From UBA1724 sp963611685 (GTDB lineage Bacteria > Verrucomicrobiota > Lentisphaeria > Oligosphaerales > Oligosphaeraceae): DNA of 10,486 bases. Position numbers and translations under genes: made by a program. The notes beneath the pieces are model-generated. The model saw only the letters and a list, made by a program, of their open reading frames with translations, did no database searches and was not told the DNA's origin. Positions 1 through 4,982 of this stretch are shown piece after piece (positions within the stretch are counted from its first letter, which is position 1; each line of letters begins with the position of its first letter). The stretch spans positions 1 through 10,486 of the forward strand of contig CAVDSU010000078.1 in assembly GCA_963611685.1 (NCBI GenBank). The letters run 5' to 3'.

Positions 1-38
1 GCTCTTAGGCTAGCATCGTTAGCGGAGGCGGTGTTGTG

Positions 39-140
39 CCGCCGGTAGGCGGAAGGGCGCCGCAGGCACCTTGCAAGCTAGCCACTAGCGCCTATCCTAC
101 CAATAGCGGGGGTACGGGGGCGGCAGCCCCCGTCCTTTGG
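39..140 (-). repeat. Composite intergenic repeat, copy A (hairpin-heptad-hairpin)
   Basis: Read on the minus strand this segment runs: CCAAAGGACG, a 7-bp hairpin (115-132, arms CGGGGGC/GCCCCCG, loop GGCA on the plus strand), a run of C, a degenerate tract with TAG recurring about every 7 nt, an imperfect hairpin around 56-70, and the hairpin motif CCGCCTACCGGCGG (39-52). The same modules in the same order occur on the plus strand at 2400-2507. The ends are nearly identical between copies while the middle tract differs. No protein product is credible here; the short open frames simply read through the repeat. Confidence 0.75.
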
Positions 141-593
141 GTATTCTGCAATGGCGAAAATTGCCCCTACGCAAGAGAACATCGAACCGCGGCCCAGCCG
201 CGGAAGAGCCGCGCAGCGACCACACTTCCTCCTTCCGCCGCAGGCGGCCCGCTGTAGCCTTGGCGAAGGTGGGCGCCTTCCTCCTTTTGGGGAGTCCGTG
301 CCCTAATGTTCCAAAAATATCATGCCATGGGGGTAGGAAAGTGTGTGAGGCGTTACATTATGTCCATTGACGACGGGGGAGGGGGACTTGCGCGAGCGTG
401 TCCTGCTTTCCGGTTTGTCGAATTTGTGTGCCGCGGCGTTTTGTTTTGTCGCGGCTTTCCTCCCTGTGTGTGCGGTTCAAGCTGTGCGCATGGGGGCATC
501 AAGAGATTCCCTCGTGCTTTTTTTTGTGGGGTGCGGGGGGATGGTCAAAATCCGGCGTCTGTGGACAGGCGTTGGTGATAGGAGACGAAAGAG
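141..593. other. Gene-free region upstream of fucO
   Basis: No credible coding sequence was found. The first part holds a hairpin with CCGCGG arms (187-203), a CCGCC-GCA-GGCGG hairpin (235-247) and the element at 248-273. From about 300 the plus strand turns G/T-rich and contains a 6-bp hairpin (430-455, arms GCCGCG/CGCGGC around a T-rich loop). The fucO promoter and 5' leader should lie in this later part, but I see no convincing -35/-10 pair; TATCAT at 318-323 lacks a partner at proper spacing. Open frames such as 367-693 have no recognisable protein and run into fucO in another frame. Confidence 0.6.
248..273 (-). repeat. 26-bp hairpin repeat, copy 1
   Basis: This 26-bp unit has arms CCCGCT (248-253) and GGTGGG (268-273) around a core containing GTAGCCTTGGCGAA. 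An inverted copy lies at 10450-10475 and matches at 24 of 26 positions. Both differences fall in the arms and turn G-C pairs into G-U pairs, so the stem is kept. A purine heptad plus A-run module (about 274-288 read on the minus strand) precedes it, as it does at the other copy. Confidence 0.65.
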
Positions 594-1745
594 ATGGCCA
601 GCCGCATTATTCTCAACGAGACTTCCTACTTTGGCAAGGGTGCGATCCAGGAGATCGCCACTGAGGTCAAGGCCCGTGGATGCAAGAAAGTGATGCTCTG
701 CACGGATCCCGACCTGGTGAAATTTGGTGTCGCCACCAAGGTGACCGAGGTTTTGGACAAGGCAGGCATTGCCTACAAGGTGTACACTGGCATCAAGGCG
801 AACCCCACCATCGAGAATGTCCAGGAGGGCGTTGCCTTTGCGAAGGCCGAGGGCGCTGATGTCCTGGTGGCGGTTGGTGGCGGCAGCGCCATCGACACCT
901 CCAAGGCCATTGGCATCATCATGACCAACCCCGAGTTCGCCGACGTGCGCAGCCTGGAGGGCGTGGCCCCCACCAAGAAGCCCTGCCTGCCCATCATCGC
1001 CGTCTCCACCACCAGCGGAACCGCCGCCGAGGTCACCATCAACTACGTCATCACCGACGTTGAGCGCCACCGCAAGTTCGTCTGCGTGGATCCCCACGAC
1101 ATCCCCGTGGTGGCCGTCGTGGATCCCGACATGGTCATGTCCATGCCCAAGGGACTGTGCGCCGCCACCGGTATGGACGCGCTGACCCACGCCATCGAGG
1201 GCTACATCACCAAGGCCGCTTGGGATCTGACCGACATGCTGCACATCACCGCCATCAAGATGATCGCGCAGTATCTCCGCGACTCCGTGAACAAGTGCCC
1301 CGTCGCCCGCGAGAAGATGGCCGTGGCCCAGTACATCGCTGGCATGGGCTTCTCCAACGTGGGCCTGGGCATCGTGCACTCCATGGCACACCCCCTCTCC
1401 GCTCTCTATGACACCCCCCACGGCGTGGCCTGCGCCGCCATCCTGCCCACCGTCCTGGAATACAACGCCCCCGCTACCGGCGAGCGCTACAAGGACATCG
1501 CCATCGCCATGGGCGTCCAGGGCGTCGAGAAGATGACCCAGGAAGAGTACCGCAAGGCCTGCGTGGACGCCGTCCGCCAGCTCGGCAAGGACGTGGGGAT
1601 CCCCCAGCACCTCTCCGAGGTCGGCGTGAAGGAGGCCGACATCGACTTCCTGGCCGACTCCGCCATGGCCGACGCCTGCACCCCCGGCAACCCCAAGGAT
1701 CCCACCAAGGCTGACATCGTGGCCCTCTACAAGTCCATGCTCTAG
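594..1745 (+). CDS. fucO: Lactaldehyde reductase (L-1,2-propanediol oxidoreductase), iron-dependent alcohol dehydrogenase
   Basis: This enzyme interconverts L-lactaldehyde and L-1,2-propanediol with NAD(H), the fermentative end step of L-fucose and L-rhamnose breakdown; it is cytosolic and normally dimeric. The 383-residue protein aligns nearly end to end, from memory, with E. coli FucO. It has the group III nucleotide-binding GGGS (95-98), the shared stretches TNPEFADVRSLEG (111-123) and FVCVDPHDIP (162-171), and four metal ligands D195, H199, H262 and H276, each one residue before the E. coli ligands. AGGAG at 580-584 supports the ATG at 594. Codon choice is strongly biased to C-ending codons, which suggests high expression. 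No other fucose or rhamnose gene lies nearby, so its substrate source is not visible. A broader short-chain alcohol dehydrogenase role is possible, but the FucO match is close. Confidence 0.93.
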   Translation: MASRIILNETSYFGKGAIQEIATEVKARGCKKVMLCTDPDLVKFGVATKVTEVLDKAGIAYKVYTGIKANPTIENVQEGVAFAKAEGADVLVAVGGGSAIDTSKAIGIIMTNPEFADVRSLEGVAPTKKPCLPIIAVSTTSGTAAEVTINYVITDVERHRKFVCVDPHDIPVVAVVDPDMVMSMPKGLCAATGMDALTHAIEGYITKAAWDLTDMLHITAIKMIAQYLRDSVNKCPVAREKMAVAQYIAGMGFSNVGLGIVHSMAHPLSALYDTPHGVACAAILPTVLEYNAPATGERYKDIAIAMGVQGVEKMTQEEYRKACVDAVRQLGKDVGIPQHLSEVGVKEADIDFLADSAMADACTPGNPKDPTKADIVALYKSML

Positions 1746-1758
1746 TCTGAGGGACGCG

Positions 1759-1820
1759 TTGCTGTAGGCGCCTTTCTCTCCCAACCGGGGCGCGCAAGCA
1801 AGAAATACGGGCATTTTTTT
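1759..1820 (+). terminator. Possible terminator after fucO
   Basis: Nested arms TTGC/GCAA and GCGCC/GGCGC (1759-1797) enclose a 16-nt loop, and a run of seven T (1814-1820) follows. The gap between stem and T-run is longer than in a standard intrinsic terminator, so this is only a weak candidate. Confidence 0.3.
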
Positions 1821-1841
1821 AGGAATTTTCCCGTGAGTGAC

Positions 1842-1869
1842 TTGCAAACCCCGGAAAGGCGCTTACAGT
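1842..1869 (+). promoter_or_regulatory. Candidate promoter for tRNA-Leu(CAG)
   Basis: TTGCAA (1842-1847) and TACAGT (1864-1869) each match the sigma-70-type consensus at 4 of 6 positions with a 16-bp spacer. The pair ends 14 nt before the tRNA. Position is the main support. Confidence 0.35.
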
Positions 1870-1883
1870 AAGCCCGCTTTCAA

Positions 1884-1970
1884 GCCAGAGTGGCGGAATT
1901 GGCAGACGCGCTGCGTTCAGGTCGCAGTGGGCTTACGCTCGTGAAGGTTCAAGTCCTTTCTCTGGTACCA
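1884..1970 (+). tRNA. tRNA-Leu (anticodon CAG)
   Basis: This 87-nt class II tRNA decodes CUG. The acceptor arm is GCCAGAG/CTCTGGT, with T8-G9, a D-arm beginning GCGGAATTGGCAGAC, an anticodon stem CTGCG/CGCAG around loop TTCAGGT, a long variable arm of about 15 nt, a T-arm with loop TTCAAGT, discriminator A and an encoded CCA. Position 1 pairs with 72 as G-U, and the outermost T-stem pair is also G-U. Both are weaker than usual for this tRNA. Confidence 0.95.
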
Positions 1971-1975
1971 TTTAG

Positions 1976-2012
1976 AAGAACCCCGGCTCCAAACAAGTCG
2001 GGGTTCTTTTTT
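1976..2012 (+). terminator. Intrinsic terminator between the two tRNA-Leu genes
   Basis: A perfect 10-bp stem (AAGAACCCCG at 1976-1985, CGGGGTTCTT at 1999-2008) around a 13-nt loop runs directly into a T-run ending at 2012. It starts 6 nt after the CCA end of the first tRNA. It implies that the two tRNAs are mostly separate transcription units. Confidence 0.88.
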
Positions 2013-2050
2013 GCCCGGTTGAAAAACGGCAAAACGCCCTGGCTTCCTGG

Positions 2051-2137
2051 GCGAGAGTGGCGAAATTGGCAGACGCCCGAGATTTAGGTTCTCGTGCCTT
2101 AAACGGCGTGCGGGTTCGAGTCCCGCCTCTCGCACCA
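2051..2137 (+). tRNA. tRNA-Leu (anticodon UAG)
   Basis: This 87-nt class II tRNA decodes CUA and, by wobble, other CUN codons. The acceptor arm is a full 7-bp GCGAGAG/CTCTCGC, the anticodon stem CGAGA/TCTCG surrounds loop TTTAGGT, the variable arm is long, the T-loop is TTCGAGT, and discriminator A and CCA are encoded. Its D-arm resembles that of the neighbouring tRNA-Leu(CAG). No clear promoter was seen in the 38 bp after the preceding terminator, so it may rely on read-through or an atypical promoter. Confidence 0.96.
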
Positions 2138-2399
2138 TCTCTCATGGCAAAGACGCCACCACCCCAAGAAGCCACACACGCCTCCCGGGATATAAAATCC
2201 GAATTCCGCCCCAGCCGCACCCCAATAACCGGGCGCGGTTTTTGCGTTTTTGGGGTTAGCGCGGCTAGCGGTTGGCTGGCCAGGCGCCGCAGGCGCTCTT
2301 CCGCCTACCGGCGATACCCGTGCCGGGCCCTTGGCCGCTCCGCGGCGCGTGTCTACCAACGGCGCATGCTTCTCTAGCGCAAATTTCGTAGGAAGATCT
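2138..2399. other. Gene-free region after the tRNA pair with a partial repeat
   Basis: No credible gene was found. A weak hairpin with a T-run lies at 2227-2243 (AACCG/CGGTT) inside a larger ACCCC/GGGGT-bounded structure and could terminate the tRNA transcript. At 2284-2313 there is a partial copy of the end module of the composite repeat: hairpin GCGCC-GCA-GGCGC, then CTCTT, then CCGCCTACCGGCG, followed by a second small hairpin (2308-2326, CCGGC/GCCGG). Confidence 0.55.
2227..2243 (+). terminator. Possible terminator for tRNA-Leu(UAG)
   Basis: Stem AACCG/CGGTT with loop GGCG ends in a short T-run. It lies 90 nt past the tRNA end, with no better candidate between. The stem is short, so support is modest. 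Confidence 0.4.
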
Positions 2400-2507
2400 C
2401 CAAAGGACGGAGGGCTGCCGCCCCCGCACCCCCAAATTAGTAGCTAGCCATAAGTGGCTAGTGGCTAGTCTGTATGGTGCCTGCGGCGCTCTTCCGCCTA
2501 CCGGCGG
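2400..2507 (+). repeat. Composite intergenic repeat, copy B
   Basis: This is the plus-strand partner of 39-140. In order it has CCAAAGGACGG, a hairpin (2408-2426, one extra A in the 5' arm compared with copy A), a C-run, a tract with 7-bp period (2433-2474, consensus GTGGCTA, with GTGGCTA twice in tandem at 2454-2467), GGTGCCTGCGGCGC and the hairpin motif CCGCCTACCGGCGG (2494-2507). The outer modules match copy A closely; the heptad middle has a different number and sequence of units. Confidence 0.75.
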
Positions 2508-2514
2508 TGCCATG

Positions 2515-2605
2515 CATTGCCCCTTGCACATTGCCCCTTGCACATTGCCCATTGACCATTGCCCATTGCCCCTTGCCCATTGCCCATTGCCCATTGCCCA
2601 TTGCG
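2515..2605 (+). repeat. Heptanucleotide tandem array, 13 units of CATTGCC
   Basis: Thirteen contiguous 7-bp units run without a phase break. The commonest unit is CATTGCC; variants are CCTTGCA, CATTGAC, CCTTGCC and a terminal CATTGCG. A CCTTGCA unit occurs twice alternating with CATTGCC, so groups of units appear to have duplicated. A 6-bp hairpin (2602-2617, TGCGCC/GGCGCA, loop GTTA) closes it. There are no spacers, so this is not a CRISPR array. Confidence 0.93.
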
Positions 2606-2637
2606 CCGTTAGGCGCATAGCCCCCGTCTAATTTCTT

Positions 2638-2658
2638 CCGCCTACCGGCGGTGTTTTT
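2638..2658 (+). repeat. Hairpin motif CCGCCTACCGGCGG with T-run just before the transporter gene
   Basis: Arms CCGCC (2638-2642) and GGCGG (2647-2651) with loop TACC are followed by TGTTTTT. This is the fourth occurrence of the motif in the window and sits 10 nt before the ATG at 2662, where a ribosome binding site would be expected. It resembles a small terminator, so it could attenuate or hinder translation of the gene. Confidence 0.6.
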
Positions 2659-2661
2659 GTT

Positions 2662-3648
2662 ATGGTTTTGCTAAAGAAGATCGCTGTTTGGATCAGCCGT
2701 CACATGGCGTTGTTTGTGGTGTTGGCGGGGGCATTGGCGTTGATGGTGCCGGGCAGTTTTGCCTTTGTGAAGCCGAAGTCCATCAACGTCTTGCTGGGGG
2801 TCGTGATGTTCGGCATGGGGTTGACCCTGAAGCCCCAGGATTTCCGGGTGGTCTTTCGTCATCCTCGGGATGTGCTGGTGGGCTTTGTGGCGCAGTTTTC
2901 CATCATGCCGCTGGCGGCCTTCTTGTTGGTGAAGCTCTTCCGGCTGTCGCCGGAGCTGGCCATTGGCGTGATTTTGGTGGGGACGTGTCCCGGCGGCACT
3001 GCCTCCAATGTGATTACGTATTTGGCACGGGGCGATGTGGCGCTCTCTGTGGGAATGACGACCGTCTCCACGCTCTTTGCGCCCATCATGACGCCGCTGC
3101 TGACCTATCTCTATGCGGGGCAGAGCGTGGATGTGAATCCCGTCGCCATGTTCCTCTCCATCGTGCAGGTGGTGCTTTTGCCCGTGGTCCTGGGGCTGGT
3201 CATCAACCGGTGCCTGCCGCGCTTCGCCGACGCCGTAGCGGAATTCCTGCCGCTGCTCTCCACCGTGACCATCGTGGTCATTGTGGGCGCCATCGTGAAT
3301 CTCAATGCCGAGAGGATCCTCTCTTCCGGACTGCTGGTACTCGCGGTGGTGATCCTCCATAACCTCCTGGGACTGGCATTGGGGTATGGCATGGCGAAGG
3401 CATGGAAGCTGGATGCCTCGAAGTGCCGCGCCATCTGCATCGAGGTGGGCATGCAGAATTCCGGGCTGGCCGTCTCGCTGGCGGCGACGCACTTCGCTCT
3501 CTATCCCCTGGCGACCATCCCCGGAGCGGTCTTCAGCGTGTGGCACAATGTCTCCGGCGCAATCCTGGCGAATCTCTTCCTGAGGCGACCCCTGCCGTCC
3601 CCGGCTGCGCCCGGAGAGGAGGCCGCGGTTTCGGGAGAGAAGGGGTAA
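2662..3648 (+). CDS. Bile acid:sodium symporter (BASS) family transporter
   Basis: This is an inner-membrane secondary transporter driven by sodium. The 328-residue protein has about ten hydrophobic segments and aligns with bacterial ASBT homologues from the first residues, which supports the ATG at 2662 despite the lack of a Shine-Dalgarno sequence. The family core CPGGTASNVITYLARG (109-124) and EVGMQNSGLA (261-270) are intact. The sodium ligands known from the Neisseria structure are matched at a one-residue offset: Q78, S115, N116, S129, T133, E261 and Q265. The last 20 residues are polar and extra. Substrate cannot be read from the sequence: relatives carry bile acids, pyruvate, or pantoate and related acids (PanS). 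It stands alone, converging on the alkD-like gene 43 nt away. Confidence 0.93.
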   Translation: MVLLKKIAVWISRHMALFVVLAGALALMVPGSFAFVKPKSINVLLGVVMFGMGLTLKPQDFRVVFRHPRDVLVGFVAQFSIMPLAAFLLVKLFRLSPELAIGVILVGTCPGGTASNVITYLARGDVALSVGMTTVSTLFAPIMTPLLTYLYAGQSVDVNPVAMFLSIVQVVLLPVVLGLVINRCLPRFADAVAEFLPLLSTVTIVVIVGAIVNLNAERILSSGLLVLAVVILHNLLGLALGYGMAKAWKLDASKCRAICIEVGMQNSGLAVSLAATHFALYPLATIPGAVFSVWHNVSGAILANLFLRRPLPSPAAPGEEAAVSGEKG

Positions 3649-3655
3649 TATCCCT

Positions 3656-3680
3656 GTGGGTGCCCACCCCTGGAAAGGGG
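3656..3680. terminator. Possible weak bidirectional terminator between convergent genes
   Basis: Two small inverted repeats lie in the 43-nt gap: GTGG/CCAC (3656-3667) and CCCC/GGGG (3667-3680, loop TGGAAA). Neither is followed by a clear T-run on either strand. The convergent arrangement is the main reason to list it. Confidence 0.25.
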
Positions 3681-3691
3681 CGGCCTCGGCG

Positions 3692-4405
3692 TTATTTGCG
3701 TGCCATGAGTTCTGCCCGGAGGGGGGCTGTGTAGTGTTCTAGGGCGTATCGGAGGGTAGTGCGGGGGAGTCGGAGCTTGTATTTCCGGAGGAAGGCGGTG
3801 AGGGCGTCCTGGTCTTGTTTCCCGATTTCCCGGAGCATCCACCCGCAGGCCTTGTGCATGAGGTCGTGCGGGTGCGTGAGATATTTCTCCACGAGCTGGA
3901 AGGTGGGGGCGAACTCGTGGTGCTTGATGAGGGGCCAGGTGCCCACGACGGCGATGCGGTTCTCCCACATGTCGGGGCTTTCGGCGTAGTGGCGGAGGAC
4001 CTCCGGTCCGCGCTCCAGCGCGCGGAGCCCCACTACGCCCGGCGCGGAGTTGTCAATCAAGTCCCAGTTGTTGAGGCGGCCATCGTCCGCCGCATGCTGG
4101 TAGAGCGCGGCCACCTCTTCCCGATGCTCCGGAGTGCCTCTGCGATAGCCCTCCACCAGCAGCAGGACGCCGCAGAGACGCGCTTCGTGCCAGGGATTCC
4201 CCAGGAGCTTCCCAATTTGACTCAACGGCATCTCCCGGAATTCCCGGACGATCTCCCGGCAACGGGGATTCCGGACGCCCAGAAAATGGTCGCCCTCGCC
4301 ATAGCCGCCTTTCTCTGCCTGCAGATAACGGTGCAGCCACGCCGCATAGGCACAGTCGCTAGAAGCCCGGAGTGTGGAGAGCAAGGAGTTTGCGGAGAAA
4401 GACAT
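3692..4405 (-). CDS. alkD: DNA alkylation repair protein, AlkD-type HEAT-repeat glycosylase
   Basis: AlkD-family enzymes excise bulky or positively charged alkylated purines such as N3-methyladenine and N7-methylguanine by base excision, in the cytosol. The 237-residue protein is all helical in character and has the expected family length. The active-site residues of Bacillus cereus AlkD appear to be present: W114 and D118 in NNWDLID, R150 in ENRIAVVG and W189 in KACGWMLRE (equivalent to W109, D113, R148 and W187). The N-terminal GYGEGDHFLGVRNP is also typical. The ATG at 4405 is the only reasonable start (next Met at 59). There is no Shine-Dalgarno; the upstream sequence on this strand is pyrimidine-rich because it is the complement of an AGGAGGA repeat. 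It is a single-gene unit, divergent from the ade region. Confidence 0.92.
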   Translation of the reverse strand: MSFSANSLLSTLRASSDCAYAAWLHRYLQAEKGGYGEGDHFLGVRNPRCREIVREFREMPLSQIGKLLGNPWHEARLCGVLLLVEGYRRGTPEHREEVAALYQHAADDGRLNNWDLIDNSAPGVVGLRALERGPEVLRHYAESPDMWENRIAVVGTWPLIKHHEFAPTFQLVEKYLTHPHDLMHKACGWMLREIGKQDQDALTAFLRKYKLRLPRTTLRYALEHYTAPLRAELMARK

Positions 4406-4411
4406 ATAATG

Positions 4412-4451
4412 AAAAAAGGAGGAAGGAGGAAGGAGGAAGGAGGAAGTTAGG
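4412..4451 (+). repeat. A-run plus four tandem AGGAGGA heptads
   Basis: Six A (4412-4417) lead into four exact copies of AGGAGGA (4417-4444) and a degenerate fifth unit AGTTAGG. The tract starts 7 nt outside the alkD start codon. On the plus strand each unit is a perfect Shine-Dalgarno core with no start codon after it. Confidence 0.9.
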
Positions 4452-4454
4452 CCA

Positions 4455-4526
4455 GGGTTTCGCGTCCGCGAAACCCCGCGCCGGAATTACCCGGCGCGTG
4501 CGCTAAGCGCGCCCAAATTGGCGCGC
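4455..4526 (+). repeat. Cluster of four GC-rich hairpins
   Basis: Back-to-back perfect inverted repeats: 10-nt arms GGGTTTCGCG/CGCGAAACCC separated by 2 nt (4455-4476); 8-nt arms CGCGCCGG/CCGGCGCG (4477-4498); GCGC-TAA-GCGC (4500-4510); and GCGCGCC/GGCGCGC with loop CAAATT (4507-4526). The last two share 4507-4510 and are mutually exclusive. No T-run follows on the plus strand. Confidence 0.85.
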
Positions 4527-4590
4527 AGATTGCAGGTGGTAGGGAGTAAGTTTGTTTGGTCGCCGCGTGGTTTTTTCGCCGCATTATCGA

Positions 4591-4657
4591 GGCGGAATTT
4601 CCGCGGAACAGCTAGAAAAACGCCATCGTGCCGCCGCAGGCGGAATTCCCGCGGAGC
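4591..4657 (+). repeat. 19-bp direct repeat with palindromic core
   Basis: GGCGGAATTTCCGCGGAAC (4591-4609) recurs as GGCGGAATTCCCGCGGAGC (4639-4657), 17 of 19 matching, 48 bp apart. Each copy contains an overlapping palindrome (GCGGAA/TTCCGC type). The second copy is preceded by hairpin CCGCC-GCA-GGCGG (4631-4643). Confidence 0.7.
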
Positions 4658-4670
4658 GTCCACGCCAAAT

Positions 4671-4705
4671 TGCTAACTGCTACCTGCTCATTGCTAATTG
4701 CGGGC
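4671..4705 (+). repeat. Heptad tract, five units of TGCTAAT type
   Basis: TGCT recurs at 4671, 4678, 4685 and 4692, then TGCG at 4699, an exact 7-bp period. The three following bases vary. It is followed after 2 nt by the hairpin at 4708-4722. Confidence 0.85.
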
Positions 4706-4707
4706 GA

Positions 4708-4722
4708 GGTGCCGAAGGCACC
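4708..4722 (+). repeat. Short stable hairpin GGTGCC-GAA-GGCACC
   Basis: A perfect 6-bp stem closes on a C-GAA-G triloop, a loop type known to be unusually stable in DNA. It separates two heptad tracts of different sequence. Confidence 0.7.
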
Positions 4723-4723
4723 T

Positions 4724-4758
4724 TATACACCTACTCCCTACTCCTTTCTGTCTACTAC
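4724..4758 (+). repeat. Heptad tract, five units of CTACTCC type
   Basis: Units in phase are TATACAC, CTACTCC, CTACTCC, TTTCTGT and CTACTAC. The sequence differs from the tract at 4671-4705 but the period is the same. A 6-bp hairpin CGGGCG/CGCCCG (4763-4778) follows. Confidence 0.82.
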
Positions 4759-4910
4759 CCGCCGGGCGCAGTCGCCCGCGGGCGCATTGCCTGCATGGGT
4801 ACCGTATTTCTTCAATTGCGGCGCACGCTGGCAGCGCGTGGGGCGGCGTGCGTGGGGAGCGCTCCTCGCTACGCAGTCTTGGCATTATGTTATGCGATAT
4901 TTTCCCCTTC

Positions 4911-4947
4911 TTCCCCCGCATTTGGGGGAAAGACCATCCTTTTTTTT
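4911..4947 (+). terminator. Terminator-like hairpin in the ade leader
   Basis: A perfect 7-bp stem TTCCCCC/GGGGGAA (4911-4930, loop GCATTT) is followed, after 9 nt, by eight T (4940-4947). It lies 35 nt before the ade start with no gene upstream on this strand, so it would act, if at all, as an attenuator. No purine riboswitch core was recognised around it. Confidence 0.4.
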
Positions 4948-4982
4948 ACCCTCTGCGAAACTCCCCCTAACTATTTCCAGCC

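Larger units (their letters stand above)
4406..4982. other. Gene-free region between alkD and ade, densely packed with hairpins and heptad tracts
   Basis: This 577-bp divergent intergenic region contains an A-run plus purine heptads, a four-hairpin cluster, a 19-bp direct repeat, two further heptad tracts, two short stable hairpins and a terminator-like hairpin before ade. Open frames here (for example 4552-4992 and one entering ade in another frame) are read-through of repeats: they have no recognisable domain and no ribosome binding site. No convincing promoter was found for either flanking gene. Confidence 0.7.

Noticed and set aside
1..593. Insertion sequence or transposon end
   Set aside because: No transposase fragment and no flanking target duplication can be seen; the repeats resemble non-coding intergenic elements instead.
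477..1847. Long minus-strand open frame of 456 codons over fucO
   Set aside because: It is antisense to a well-supported gene, its composition is typical of the shadow of a C-ending-codon gene (rich in G, H, D, V), and no family is recognisable.
1884..2137. tRNA-associated integration site (att) for a mobile island
   Set aside because: No integrase gene and no direct repeat of a tRNA 3' end was seen elsewhere in the window.
2515..2605. CRISPR array
   Set aside because: Units are 7 bp and contiguous with no spacers, and no cas gene is present.
2265..2618. Minus-strand frame with a repetitive MGNGQWA-type peptide
   Set aside because: The repeats are the translation of the CATTGCC array (three units, 21 bp, give seven codons); there is no ribosome binding site and no homology.
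4405..4410. Perfect TATAAT as a plus-strand promoter
   Set aside because: No -35-like hexamer is found at 16-18 bp upstream (the region reads CAAGGA), and it overlaps the alkD start codon; no gene follows at a sensible distance.
4780..4982. Purine riboswitch upstream of ade
   Set aside because: The conserved purine-aptamer loop sequences and three-way junction are not visible; only a simple hairpin is present.
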